Counted from the first letter of the stretch, positions 43,036-53,485 are shown. The stretch is DNA of 64,000 bases from Desulfatiglans sp. (GCA_012513605.1 JAAZBV010000155.1:1-64000), one strand, 5' to 3'. Notes: generated by a model from the sequence alone, not told the origin. Made by a program: numbers and translations.

Positions 43036-45696
43036 CTACCCTGCTTCAAGCTCCTTTATCAGTGCATCTTTTATTTCGGAAATTCGCGGTTCATCCTCGA
43101 TTTTCTGCCCATCAAAATCAATTACATAAAATATATCTGCGCTCTGGTCTCCCTTATTACCTATCTTGGCAATCCTGATGTCAAGATGCAGGTCAAAGAG
43201 TGTCCTGGTAATAATATATAATAAGCCGATCCTGTCAGTTGAGAAGACCTCAACAAGCGTAAAAAAGTCCGACGATGCGTTGTCTATATTAACCTCAGTG
43301 GGTTTGGCCGGTTTGTGAATGATCCCTGCTACAGGGGCCGCCTTCTCCAGTAACCTTCCGGTCAGGGAAAGCCTGCCGCCAATTTTCATTGCAAAGTCCC
43401 TGTTTATTCTGCTCCACGTCTCCTCCGGGTTTATCTCATCAAGTGGTTTTGTTACATAAAAGATGTCAACCGCGGTTCCATCCTGCCATGTATAGATATT
43501 AGCGTTCAGGATATTGATATTGTTAAGGGCCATAATACCTGCAATATCTGAAAAAAGGCCGGGCCTGTCCTTTGCCACAAAACACACCTCCCAGTATCCG
43601 CCAAAACTGTTTTCACGGAACTCAAATACAAAGGGGCTCTCCTCTTTTAATAGCCTGGATTTAAGCTCCTTTACTATCTCAATATGATGGACGATCTCCG
43701 CTGCAGGGGTGTTGAGCTTATACCTCTGCGGCATGGTCTCAAAGTAATAATCAAAGTCAGTTGGTGTAAGAGCGCCTGTAGTAAGTCTTTTTATCTGCCT
43801 CTTAAGCCTGTCGATCTTCTGGGATGCATCAGGCGTGGCGAGCTCACCTCTTTCAAGGATATGGAGCACCTTGAAATAGAGCTCCTTTATAAGATTTGCG
43901 GTCCATTCATTCCAAACCGATGGGCCTGTGGCCTTTGAATCCGCCCAGGTGAGCAATAAGAGCAATTTGAGCCTCTCTGTTGTGCCTATTCTCCTTGCAC
44001 TCTGAATAATTATCTTTTCATCGTTCAGATCACGACGGCTTGCTGTCTCTGCAAGAAAAAGATGATTTTCCACAAGAAAGATGATATCTTCTGCAGGTTC
44101 ACCGGGGTAATTTATCCTCTCAAGTATGCCTCTTGTAATCCTTGCTCCTCTTTTTGAATGCCCCTTACCTGTCTTTCCTATGTCATGAAATAGTGTCGCC
44201 AGCAGAAGCGCCTCTCTGTTTTTAATATCGTTAAAGGCATCAATAAGAAGCATATCCTTTTCCCTTGATATGTTTTTTATAAATGAGACCGCTTCAAGTA
44301 TATGCCTTCCAACCGGATAAATATGGTAGGCATCAAACTGTACCCTGCCCCTTACCCTGCCAAATTCAGGGATGTAACTGTCCAAAAATCCCGTGTCAAA
44401 CATCTGATCCAGTATGGTAACAGTGTAGGGGCCGTTCAGGATATTCAGGAAACCTTTGAATATCTTTTCAGAACTCCGGAACCTGTCATCTATCAGGGAA
44501 AGAAATTCACGGGTAAATCTTCTTGCATCTATTGTCAGGATAACGCCGTATTTGCTGCTTACCTCAAATATCCTCATCAGGATTGAGGGATCTTCAAGTA
44601 TGACCTTTGCTGAATTATAGGCTATTTCGTCCTGGTGCAGGTGTAGTCCGTGCCTGATATCTTCAAGCTCTACATGTATCTTTCTCGGGGTCCTTTTGAC
44701 CGCATGACCATAAAGAAAAGAGCGGTGAAGGATTTTGATGCTTTCCATTGAAGAGTGGAGCTCTTCAAGAAACTGTTCAACAGCCTGTGTTTTCCCATCC
44801 TTTTTATAACCCAGCCTTTTTGCTATCTCCTCCTGAAAGGTAAAACCCATCCTGTCATTTTTTCTACTTGAGATATAATGCAAATGATTTCTTGCAGTTG
44901 AAATGAAATGGACAACCCTTGTTAGCTCGTCATATTCCTGGTATGAAAGCTTGCCAAGTTGTTCAAGCTCTTTTAAATTACCTGTATTAAACAGGGATTT
45001 TGCCATCCATAAAATATGATTGTAGTCCCTTAACCCACCTATGCCCTCCTTAAGATTAGGTTCAAGCAGGTGACTAGCATCCCCGAAGTTTACCATTCTA
45101 ATGGCGTTCCTGTCCTGGAGCCACCTGATAAATTTATCCGACTCTTTACCTGTAACCTTTTTCTGAAGAAGTTCCACCATATTTAGGTAGAGAGGTGAAT
45201 CCCCGCATATAAACCTTGCATCCATAAGCGAGGTAAGCACTTCATAATCGCTGTGGCCTAGCCTGATACAGTCTTTTATGCTCCTTACACCGTAACCAAG
45301 TTCAAGCCCCAGGTCCCAGAGGGGGTAAAACAGCTCCCCGGTTAAAGCCTTGGCATCGGCAGGAATCTTTTTTCCGAAAAGAATCAGGATATCGATATCC
45401 GAGTACATGCATAATTCTCTTCTGCCGTACCCTCCAACTGCAACAAGCGCCAGGGGCACCTTTTTTTTAAAGAGCCCCTGGCCTGTATTGCTCTCCTGAA
45501 GCGATAACCTGAAATAATCATCTATAATTTCAGAGTATCTTTCCTGAAAACCATCCTTTACAGTTCCGTTTGAAAATTCGGTAAAAAGGGCATCTCTGGA
45601 TTCCCTCAGGTTAATATATGCAGCCCTTGTTCCTGAGTGGGCTAGAGATGCAGGTTTTGAAAAATCAGGCGTTTCAGCCAGGGTTTTTACTGACAT
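43036..45696 (-). CDS. glnD: PII uridylyltransferase / uridylyl-removing enzyme GlnD
   Basis: An 886-residue bifunctional nitrogen sensor. The nucleotidyltransferase domain has VAVGGYGRRELCMYSDIDIL (GG...SDxD metal site). The HD domain that removes UMP has LLLATLFHDIGKTGKGHSKR. Two C-terminal ACT domains bind glutamine (VAKDRPGLFSDIAGIMALNN and FSTDRIGLLYIITRTLFDLH). It modifies the PII protein whose gene is 14 bp upstream. Length matches the family. The order amtB-glnB-glnD indicates one nitrogen-regulated operon. Confidence 0.97.
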   Translation of the reverse strand: MSVKTLAETPDFSKPASLAHSGTRAAYINLRESRDALFTEFSNGTVKDGFQERYSEIIDDYFRLSLQESNTGQGLFKKKVPLALVAVGGYGRRELCMYSDIDILILFGKKIPADAKALTGELFYPLWDLGLELGYGVRSIKDCIRLGHSDYEVLTSLMDARFICGDSPLYLNMVELLQKKVTGKESDKFIRWLQDRNAIRMVNFGDASHLLEPNLKEGIGGLRDYNHILWMAKSLFNTGNLKELEQLGKLSYQEYDELTRVVHFISTARNHLHYISSRKNDRMGFTFQEEIAKRLGYKKDGKTQAVEQFLEELHSSMESIKILHRSFLYGHAVKRTPRKIHVELEDIRHGLHLHQDEIAYNSAKVILEDPSILMRIFEVSSKYGVILTIDARRFTREFLSLIDDRFRSSEKIFKGFLNILNGPYTVTILDQMFDTGFLDSYIPEFGRVRGRVQFDAYHIYPVGRHILEAVSFIKNISREKDMLLIDAFNDIKNREALLLATLFHDIGKTGKGHSKRGARITRGILERINYPGEPAEDIIFLVENHLFLAETASRRDLNDEKIIIQSARRIGTTERLKLLLLLTWADSKATGPSVWNEWTANLIKELYFKVLHILERGELATPDASQKIDRLKRQIKRLTTGALTPTDFDYYFETMPQRYKLNTPAAEIVHHIEIVKELKSRLLKEESPFVFEFRENSFGGYWEVCFVAKDRPGLFSDIAGIMALNNINILNANIYTWQDGTAVDIFYVTKPLDEINPEETWSRINRDFAMKIGGRLSLTGRLLEKAAPVAGIIHKPAKPTEVNIDNASSDFFTLVEVFSTDRIGLLYIITRTLFDLHLDIRIAKIGNKGDQSADIFYVIDFDGQKIEDEPRISEIKDALIKELEAG

Positions 45697-45710
45697 GATT
45701 TCCTGCTTTA

Positions 45711-46049
<339 letters not shown>

Positions 46050-46134
46050 TTAACCGCCTCCTTTTCTTGATAGTGGCCTGAATTTTTCATGAGATTACAC
46101 CTATCATCTGTTTTTCGGCAAGCATAATTTACCT

Positions 46135-47349
46135 CTAATTATAACCGGTTTCATTATGCAGGCTGATATCAAGCCCTCTTTCTTCATCTTCAGAGCTAAC
46201 CCTTAATCCGATAATCAGGTCCACAACCTTCAGGATTATAAAGGTCATTACAAAAGAGAATGCCATTGTACCTATAACTGATACAAACTGAATCCAGAGC
46301 TGCCCCGGGTTTCCGAAAAAAAGACCGTTTGCCCCATCCGGATTTATTGCTGTGCTGGCAAAGAGTCCTGTTGCAAGCGCGCCCCATATGCCGCCGAGGC
46401 CATGAATACCGACAACATCAAGTGAATCGTCATAACCCAGTTTGCCCTTCATCATTACGCCGCAGAAACAAAGTGCACCTGCCACAAGACCGATAACTAT
46501 TGCTGCTACTGGCCCGACAAACCCGCAGGCCGGTGTAATGGCAACAAGCCCTGCAACCGCGCCGCTGGCAGCGCCCAGTGTGGTAGGTTTGCCGCTGTGT
46601 ATCCATTCTGCAAACATCCATGAAAGCGCTGCAACAGCCGCTGATATATGGGTTACCACAAAGGCGTTTGCGGCAAGGCCATTAGCAGAAAGGGCACTGC
46701 CCGCATTGAATCCAAACCACCCGAACCAGAGAATTGCTGCCCCGGTTATCGCCATGGGCAGATTATGGGGGATATAGGGAGTTGTTCCGAACCCCTTTCG
46801 TTTACCCAGCACAAGGGCTGCAACTAATGCTGCTGAGCCCGAACTTATGTGTACAACTGTTCCACCGGCAAAATCAAGCGCACCCATCTCGCCCATCCAG
46901 CCGCCTCCCCATGCCCAGTGGCAAAGAGGGTTATAGACCAGCACCGCCCATATCAGCGAGAAAAGCAGAAAGGCGCTGAATTTAATACGTTCAGCAAAGG
47001 CGCCTGTAATAAGGGCCGGCGTGATAACTGCAAACATGCATTGAAATATCATAAATGCCATATGAGGCACAGTTGTTCCATAGCTTTCACTTGGCTCCAT
47101 GCCTACTCCTTTAAGCGCAAACCAGTCCAGGTTCCCAATTATGCCGCCCATATCCGGGCCAAATGACATTGAATACCCGATAAGCACCCACTCCAGGGTA
47201 ATGATACAAAGCAGTATAAAACTCTGCATTATGGTCCCAAGTACATTCTTATTTCTTACAAGACCTCCATAAAAAAGCGCCAGCCCGGGGGTCATAAACA
47301 TAACCAGGGCTGCTGATAATAGAACAAATACGGTATCTCCTGCGTTCAT
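46135..47349 (-). CDS. amtB: Ammonium transporter AmtB
   Basis: A 404-residue channel of the Amt/Rh family with 11 predicted helices. The twin histidines lie in GALDFAGGTVVHISSGSAAL and SLDVVGIHGLGGIWGAL. FYGGLVRNKNVLGTIMQSF near the N terminus and HWAWGGGWMGEMGAL are family marks. There is no obvious signal peptide before TM1. It is the first gene of the amtB-glnB-glnD operon and is preceded by a sigma-54 promoter, consistent with expression under nitrogen limitation. Confidence 0.97.
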   Translation of the reverse strand: MNAGDTVFVLLSAALVMFMTPGLALFYGGLVRNKNVLGTIMQSFILLCIITLEWVLIGYSMSFGPDMGGIIGNLDWFALKGVGMEPSESYGTTVPHMAFMIFQCMFAVITPALITGAFAERIKFSAFLLFSLIWAVLVYNPLCHWAWGGGWMGEMGALDFAGGTVVHISSGSAALVAALVLGKRKGFGTTPYIPHNLPMAITGAAILWFGWFGFNAGSALSANGLAANAFVVTHISAAVAALSWMFAEWIHSGKPTTLGAASGAVAGLVAITPACGFVGPVAAIVIGLVAGALCFCGVMMKGKLGYDDSLDVVGIHGLGGIWGALATGLFASTAINPDGANGLFFGNPGQLWIQFVSVIGTMAFSFVMTFIILKVVDLIIGLRVSSEDEERGLDISLHNETGYN

Positions 47350-47401
47350 AGTGTTATCTCCTTCCTCTCCTTTAGAAGTTTAATTTCTGCTATTAATCTA
47401 A

Positions 47402-47417
47402 AGCAATGGGTGTGCCA
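47402..47417 (-). promoter_or_regulatory. Sigma-54 promoter of amtB-glnB-glnD
   Basis: On the minus strand TGGCACACCCATTGCT has GG and GC exactly 10 bases apart, matching the -24/-12 consensus TGGCAC-N5-TTGC. It lies 53 bp upstream of the amtB ATG. NtrC-type enhancer sites would be expected at higher coordinates in the 47420-47600 gap but were not identified. Confidence 0.8.
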
Positions 47418-47607
47418 TGCACTAGGAAATTAAAATACAGTAATAAAACAAGATGTTACGCAATGACAAACCTTTTTGTAGCTAGATACAATAATACAAA
47501 TATGTATTTTCAATGTTATTTTTGAACAAAATTGTTCTTTAAGCATGAATTATCCTTATCAGTACCAGTCTTTTCGCTGTAAATATAAAAATATGGGGCT
47601 CATATTC

Positions 47608-47636
47608 TTGACACTAATATGATGCTCAAATATATT
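47608..47636 (+). promoter_or_regulatory. Sigma-70 promoter of carB
   Basis: TTGACA (47608-47613), a 17-bp spacer and TATATT (47631-47636) lie 28 bp before the carB ATG. This is a near-consensus housekeeping promoter, leaving a very short leader. It is divergent from the sigma-54 promoter of amtB. Confidence 0.7.
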
Positions 47637-47663
47637 AGCGCAACTTAAAAATCAGGAGGGCAT

Positions 47664-50600
47664 ATGCCAAAAATCAAGGATATAAAGAAGGTAATGATTA
47701 TCAGTTCCGGGCCAATAATAATTGGACAGGCCTGTGAATTTGACTATTCAGGCACCCAGGCCTGTAAGGCGCTCAGAAAACTTGGATATGAGATAGTTCT
47801 GGCCAACTCCAACCCGGCCACCATTATGACTGATCCGGGTATGGCAGAGGCAACATATATTGAACCGCTTAATGTAAACGTTATGAAAGAGATAATTGAA
47901 AAGGAGAGACCTGATGCCCTTCTCCCCAATCTGGGGGGGCAGACAGGCTTGAACCTCTCTTCAGAACTGGCTGAAGCAGGCATATTGGCTGAATACGGGG
48001 TAAAGGTAATAGGCGTTGACCTTGAGGCAATAAAAAAGGGCGAAGACAGGATCGAGTTTAAGAAAACAATGGAAAGCCTTGGCATAGAGATGCCAAAGAG
48101 CAAACCAGCCTACACGATTGAAGAGGCGGAAAAGATTGCCGAAGAGCTGGGCTACCCGGTTGTTATCCGACCGGCCTATACAATGGGCGGCACCGGAGGC
48201 GGGCTTGTCTATAATATTGAAGAGCTCAGGGCCGTTGCATCAAGAGGTATATCCGCAAGCATGGTCGGGCAGATACTGATTGAGGAATCTGTTTTAGGCT
48301 GGGAAGAGCTTGAACTTGAGGTGGTGCGTGATGCCAAAAACCAGATGATTACTGTCTGCTTTATAGAAAATGTTGACGCAATGGGGGTTCATACGGGTGA
48401 TTCCTACTGCACTGCGCCTATGCTCACCATTGATAAGGAGCTACAGAAAAGACTCCAGAAACATGCATACGATATTGTTGAGGCTATAAACGTTATTGGC
48501 GGCACAAACGTACAGTTTGCTCATGATCCTAAAACAGGGAGGATTGTTGTTATAGAGATAAACCCGAGGACATCAAGGTCTTCAGCGCTTGCATCAAAGG
48601 CAACAGGATTTCCTATTGCCCTTGTATCAGCCCTCCTGGCTGGCGGCATGACCCTGGATGAAATGCCCTACTGGAAGGAAGGCACACTGGAGAAGTACAC
48701 ACCCTGGGGCGATTATGTTGTGGTTAAATTCTCCCGCTGGGCCTTTGAAAAATTTGAAGGGGCAGTCGATAAACTGGGCACCCAGATGCGCGCGGTCGGC
48801 GAGGTTATGAGTATAGGCAAGAATTATAAAGAGGCATTTCAGAAGGCCATCCGCTCACTTGAAAACGGCAGGCATGGGCTCGGTTTCGCCAAAAATTTTA
48901 ATAAAAAGACGCTTGATGAACTGATGGATATGCTTTCCGAGCCATCAAGCGAGAGACAGTTCATCATGTACGAGGCCATAAGAAAAGGGGCATCGGTTTC
49001 TGAGCTCAATAAAAAGACCCATATCAAGACATGGTTTATTGAACAGATGAAGGAGCTGGTTGATCTTGAGAACATAATACTGGAATACTGCGGAAAGGAA
49101 TTGCCTGATGATCTTTTGATCAGAGCCAAAAAGGATGGATTCGCTGATAAATACCTCGCAAAGATTTTACAGGTGCCGGAAAAAGATATCAGAGAAAAAC
49201 GTATTAAGCTCGGCCTTGTGGAGGCATGGGAGCCGGTTCCTGTGAGCGGCGTGGAGGATGCAGCCTACTACTATTCCACCTATAATGCCCCTGACAAGGT
49301 GTCTGTGAGCAGCAGCCGAAAGATCATGGTGCTAGGAGGAGGCCCCAACAGGATCGGGCAGGGGATAGAGTTTGATTACTGCTGCGTTCATGCGGCCTTT
49401 GCCATAAGGGATGAGGGGCTTGAGTCCATAATGGTCAACTGTAATCCTGAAACCGTATCCACAGATTATGACACCTCCAATAAGCTCTATTTTGAGCCTC
49501 TTACTGTTGAAGATGTATTAAGCATCTATGAAAAGGAAAAGCCTGAAGGGGTTATAGTGCAGTTCGGCGGACAGACCCCTCTTAACCTTGCATCAGAGCT
49601 TGAAAAGGCCGGTGTAAAGATAATAGGCACATCCCCCGATGCGATTGACCTCGCTGAAGACCGTGACCGTTTCAGGAATATCATGAAAAAACTCGGAATA
49701 CCTCAGCCTGAGTCAGGCATGGCAGTCAATCTGGATGATGCTCTGGCAATAGCTGCAACAATAGGATACCCTCTTATGGTGAGGCCATCATATGTGCTAG
49801 GGGGCAGGGCAATGGAGGTGATACATGATGAAGAGATGCTGAGGCGTTATGTGAATGCTGCGGTTGATGTAACCCCTGAAAGGCCCATACTGATAGATAA
49901 ATTTCTTGAAAATGCAATTGAGGCTGAGGCCGATGCAATAGCTGATGGAAAAGATGCCTTTGTGCCTGCGGTAATGGAACATATAGAGCTTGCAGGGATA
50001 CATTCAGGGGATTCCGCCTGTGTAATCCCACCGGTCAGCATACCTGCCAAGCATGTTGAGACCATATATGAATATACAAAAAAGATAGCTATAGAGCTCA
50101 ATGTTGTGGGGCTCATGAATATCCAGTATGCCATAGCTAATGATACTGTGTATATACTTGAGGCAAACCCGAGGGCATCAAGGACAGTGCCCCTTGTATC
50201 AAAGGTGTGCAATATCCAGATGGCCCGCATGGCAACACAGATAATGCTTGGTAAAAAGATTAAAGACCTTGATATAAAACCGAGGAATATCCCCCATTAT
50301 GGCGTAAAGGAGTCAGTGTTCCCCTTTAATATGTTCCCTGAGGTTGACCCCATACTCGGCCCTGAGATGCGCTCAACAGGTGAGGTGCTTGGGCTTGCTG
50401 ACTCATTCGGCCTTGCCTATTACAAGGCCCAGGAGGCTACCCAGCTTGTTCTTCCATCAAGCGGGACAGTGCTTTTAACAGTAACTGAGGATGACAGGCC
50501 CGCGGTGCTTGAGGTGGCAAGGCAGTTCAGGGCACTTGATTTTAAACTTAAGGCTACTAATGGGACGTGCAGATTCCTTAATGAAAACGGCATAGAGGCA

Positions 50601-50864
50601 GAACCAATATTCAAGATGCACGAAGGGAGGCCCAATATTGTTGATGGCATTAAAAACAATGAGATCGCCCTTGTTATCAACACGCCATCAGGCAAACTTA
50701 GCAAGCATGATGATTCTTATATCAGAAAGGCAGCTATCAAATACAAGGTACCCTATATTACAACCCTTGCAGCAGGTATTGCAGCGGCAAGAGGGATAGC
50801 GGCATTCCGCAAAGGACACGGAATTGTTAAGTCCCTTCAGAGTTATCACAGCGATATAAAATAA
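47664..50864 (+). CDS. carB: Carbamoyl-phosphate synthase large subunit CarB
   Basis: A 1066-residue enzyme making carbamoyl phosphate for arginine and pyrimidines. Two homologous ATP-grasp halves are visible: ISSGPIIIGQACEFDYSGTQ and VLGGGPNRIGQGIEFDYCCV at their starts, with RPAYTMGGTGGGLVYN and RPSYVLGGRAMEVIHD loops. A C-terminal MGS allosteric domain follows from about residue 930. ATG behind AGGAGGGC. The small subunit carA is not adjacent. Instead a PurF-like gene follows by 16 bp. Confidence 0.97.
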   Translation: MPKIKDIKKVMIISSGPIIIGQACEFDYSGTQACKALRKLGYEIVLANSNPATIMTDPGMAEATYIEPLNVNVMKEIIEKERPDALLPNLGGQTGLNLSSELAEAGILAEYGVKVIGVDLEAIKKGEDRIEFKKTMESLGIEMPKSKPAYTIEEAEKIAEELGYPVVIRPAYTMGGTGGGLVYNIEELRAVASRGISASMVGQILIEESVLGWEELELEVVRDAKNQMITVCFIENVDAMGVHTGDSYCTAPMLTIDKELQKRLQKHAYDIVEAINVIGGTNVQFAHDPKTGRIVVIEINPRTSRSSALASKATGFPIALVSALLAGGMTLDEMPYWKEGTLEKYTPWGDYVVVKFSRWAFEKFEGAVDKLGTQMRAVGEVMSIGKNYKEAFQKAIRSLENGRHGLGFAKNFNKKTLDELMDMLSEPSSERQFIMYEAIRKGASVSELNKKTHIKTWFIEQMKELVDLENIILEYCGKELPDDLLIRAKKDGFADKYLAKILQVPEKDIREKRIKLGLVEAWEPVPVSGVEDAAYYYSTYNAPDKVSVSSSRKIMVLGGGPNRIGQGIEFDYCCVHAAFAIRDEGLESIMVNCNPETVSTDYDTSNKLYFEPLTVEDVLSIYEKEKPEGVIVQFGGQTPLNLASELEKAGVKIIGTSPDAIDLAEDRDRFRNIMKKLGIPQPESGMAVNLDDALAIAATIGYPLMVRPSYVLGGRAMEVIHDEEMLRRYVNAAVDVTPERPILIDKFLENAIEAEADAIADGKDAFVPAVMEHIELAGIHSGDSACVIPPVSIPAKHVETIYEYTKKIAIELNVVGLMNIQYAIANDTVYILEANPRASRTVPLVSKVCNIQMARMATQIMLGKKIKDLDIKPRNIPHYGVKESVFPFNMFPEVDPILGPEMRSTGEVLGLADSFGLAYYKAQEATQLVLPSSGTVLLTVTEDDRPAVLEVARQFRALDFKLKATNGTCRFLNENGIEAEPIFKMHEGRPNIVDGIKNNEIALVINTPSGKLSKHDDSYIRKAAIKYKVPYITTLAAGIAAARGIAAFRKGHGIVKSLQSYHSDIK

Positions 50865-50880
50865 AAAGGGAGATTACCTT

Positions 50881-52353
50881 ATGGATGGCATAGTAGGGAT
50901 ATACGGGCCTCATGACAGAGAGCTTGTAAATAAGGCATTTTTAGCAACAGGCGCCTGCCAGCACAGGGGAAAGGCCAGCACAGGGATCGCTGTAGGAAGT
51001 GGTAAAGGCATCTATATACATAAAGACCTTGGAAGGATTGCCGAGGTTATTGACAGCAGGCTCGTTAAGATATTTCAGGATCTTTCACCTCAGGCAGTAA
51101 TAGGCAATATCGGTTACACAAAAAACGCTGTAGCTGAAAAGGTAAACGTGGAGCCAGTTGAGATAGTTCCCTATTCAGCCTCAGATTACCAGGTTGTAAT
51201 TACAATGGACGGCTACCTCACGGGAGAAGAGGAGCTTATTGAGGAACTCTCAGGGGAGTATAACTTCCATACCAGTAATATTACAGAGGTCGTCGGCGCC
51301 CTGCTCCATAAGTATATAAGCGAGGAGGGGATCAGCTTTACGGCAGGCGAAAGGCTCTCTGAAAAACTTGAAGGGAGGGCCACATTTGCCCTTGCTGCCC
51401 TTGTATATGACGGAAAAGAGACCCACCTGATCACCCTTAATGACACCAAAGCCTTTGAGCCCTTCTGCTACGGGATCATGGACAACACCTTTATTGCGAG
51501 TTCCGAGTCCTGTTCACACCGAAGGCTTGGCGGCGCCATACAGAAAGAATATGATGGCGCTGAGATGTCCATCTGCAACTCATCAGGCATTGAAACAAGG
51601 CGGGTTAGAGCAAAACAGATGACCCCTGACGTGTTTCAGGCAGTCTACTTCGGGAATGTTGCCTCCCTTTTCAGGGGAAAGGAGATATTCCAGATAAGAC
51701 GTGAGTTAGGTCTCAAGCTTGCTGAATATTATAAAAATACAAGCGCAGATATTGTTATACCTAACCCTGAATCAGGGTGGGGGGTATCTGTGGGTCTTGC
51801 TGAAGGGCTTAAAAAGAACCTTTATCCTGCCCTTATCAAACTTCCCCAGGCTGTCCGCACCTTTCAGGAGGGAACAGGCCAGACACGCACTAAAGAGGTA
51901 GGGCTTAAGTTTGGCGGCATAGATTCCATACTTGGTAACAGACGCATTGCAATGGGTGATGACAGTATTGTAAGGGGGAGCGTATCAGAGGGCGGTTCTG
52001 TATGGGTCGTATATAATGCAGGCGCAAAATATATTGAGTTCTGGATATCATACGGCGCAATGTTCTTCCCCTCATTCAAAGAGTGGCACAGGGGAATAAA
52101 GTGTCTGAATGAACTTGCAGCCCAGAGGGCATTCAGGAACGATAACCCCTATGATAAATCCCTTGATGAGATAAACAGGGCAATCGCAAAGCTCGTGGGT
52201 GTTGATGAAGTAAGGTACAACACCCTTGAAGGAATCAAGGCTGTTACAGGAGATGGCTCATTCCAGGCCCTTGACGCAAGTTATCCCATATCTGAAAAAT
52301 ACTGGCCGGACTTTATCAAGGCAGAGGTTGAAAGATTTAAGAAATATCGATAA
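50881..52353 (+). CDS. PurF-like amidophosphoribosyltransferase paralogue with inactive glutaminase domain
   Basis: A 490-residue protein with the PurF two-domain plan. The N-terminal nucleophile domain starts MDGIVGIYGP, where active PurF has C-G-I: the catalytic Cys is Asp. Other glutamine-site residues also differ: HVRYPT is NIGYTK (Arg lost), NGNL is DGYL (Asn lost) and TSDSE is TSNIT (Asp lost). The phosphoribosyl half keeps the PRPP loop GDDSIVRGSVS and VIPNPESGWGVSVGLAEGL. It therefore cannot hydrolyse glutamine by the known mechanism, but might bind PRPP and use ammonia, or be regulatory. It follows carB by 16 bp and is probably co-transcribed. Confidence 0.85.
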   Translation: MDGIVGIYGPHDRELVNKAFLATGACQHRGKASTGIAVGSGKGIYIHKDLGRIAEVIDSRLVKIFQDLSPQAVIGNIGYTKNAVAEKVNVEPVEIVPYSASDYQVVITMDGYLTGEEELIEELSGEYNFHTSNITEVVGALLHKYISEEGISFTAGERLSEKLEGRATFALAALVYDGKETHLITLNDTKAFEPFCYGIMDNTFIASSESCSHRRLGGAIQKEYDGAEMSICNSSGIETRRVRAKQMTPDVFQAVYFGNVASLFRGKEIFQIRRELGLKLAEYYKNTSADIVIPNPESGWGVSVGLAEGLKKNLYPALIKLPQAVRTFQEGTGQTRTKEVGLKFGGIDSILGNRRIAMGDDSIVRGSVSEGGSVWVVYNAGAKYIEFWISYGAMFFPSFKEWHRGIKCLNELAAQRAFRNDNPYDKSLDEINRAIAKLVGVDEVRYNTLEGIKAVTGDGSFQALDASYPISEKYWPDFIKAEVERFKKYR

Positions 52354-52665
52354 TTAAAAGATCATTGCAGCCAAAAACAATGCTATCTGTCAAACACCTT
52401 ATGATTAACCACGGAGGACACGGAGATCACGGAGAATTTTTCCTTTAAGCTTTTACTCCGTGTTCTCCGAACTCTTGTATGGTTGAAGTGACAGACTAAA
52501 ATTGAACCGCAAAGACGCAAAGGGCGCTAAGAGAAACAAAAATTATTTATTGATAATATATTAAAAAGATTTTCTCCGTGCTCTCCGTGTACTCCGTGGT
52601 GAAAACAGGCTTTTGTATTTACGCCAATGTATAGTTTTTTGCCCTGCCTGTTTTCATGTATACAG
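52354..52665. repeat. Repeat-bearing gap with second copy of a 110-bp element
   Basis: No gene is visible. At 52405-52440 there is a period-9 tract (ACCACGGAGGACACGGAGAT then CACGGAG). At 52473-52585 the sequence from CTTGTATGGTTGAAGTGACA through AACCGCAAAGACGCAAAGGG to AAAAAGATTTTCTCCGTG is nearly the same as 14733-14845. It ends with CTCCGTGTACTCCGTGGTG, the inverse of the CACGGAG words. Confidence 0.85.
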
Positions 52666-53367
52666 TTAACCCTTCTTCTTTGGCGGCGGGCCAAAGACCT
52701 TTAGATTGGCAGGTCCACCCCAGTCAAATGTAGTCAAGTCAAAATCAGGCACCCGCACCTCGCGATCGAGATTAGGCCCCAGATAGAGGGCATGAAAGAG
52801 CACCGGCTTATTTATTTTCCGGAAATTAAGAGGGGCATGCTGCATGCCTTTCGGGATAAAGACCACGGTTGTCGAGGTTATGGTATGTTTTTCCATCTCC
52901 TCACCCATCCAGAGGTCTATCTCCGCATCATAGCTCTTGCAAAGGTCAGGCAGGTCTGCGCCAAGAAAAATCAAAAATTCATCATATTTATGGATATGGG
53001 GTGTTTCCCAGCAGACAGGCTCCTTGAACACCTGCCATCCTATTGTGGCGGTAGCCCCAGGTAATGCCGAGGCCCCTCTGAAATATGTCTGTGGGCTCGC
53101 TATTTCAGGAAACATGGGGAGGCTGTTAAGACCAACGAAATCATTTGCCCTTGGAGGTTCACCCTTGTCTGAGAGGAAATATTTACCATAAATTGTCCCG
53201 TCTGCTGACGGGGTATTGGCCGGGGCTGCTGCCATCACTTCGCCCTGGTCCGGCATCAGGTATTTCTGGAGTGAATTTGCAAGCGCAAGGCCTCCAGCAC
53301 CTACAATTAGTTTTTTAAAAAAGCTTCTTCGTGATGTGCTGTTTTGCATGGTACTCTCATTACTCAT
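52666..53367 (-). CDS. Tat-exported cupin-fold protein
   Basis: A 233-residue protein with a twin-arginine signal (TSRRSFFKKLIVGAGGLALA). The mature part has a cupin-like metal site: PHIHKYDEFLIFLG (two His and Glu) and TTVVFIPKGMQHAPLNF (His). It is rich in Pro and ends in a KKK tail. Such proteins may be periplasmic oxidoreductases or sugar-acid-binding enzymes; the substrate is unknown. It stands alone, divergent from the HdrA-like gene. Confidence 0.8.
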   Translation of the reverse strand: MSNESTMQNSTSRRSFFKKLIVGAGGLALANSLQKYLMPDQGEVMAAAPANTPSADGTIYGKYFLSDKGEPPRANDFVGLNSLPMFPEIASPQTYFRGASALPGATATIGWQVFKEPVCWETPHIHKYDEFLIFLGADLPDLCKSYDAEIDLWMGEEMEKHTITSTTVVFIPKGMQHAPLNFRKINKPVLFHALYLGPNLDREVRVPDFDLTTFDWGGPANLKVFGPPPKKKG

Positions 53368-53485
53368 AAATTTATCTCCTTTTTGTTACATGTTAATTTC
53401 AGGGAAGTGAGGATAACCCTTTCTATATAATAAATTATTCAATTAAAACAACATTTTTTAAATAATTTACCCTTTCAATCCACAG

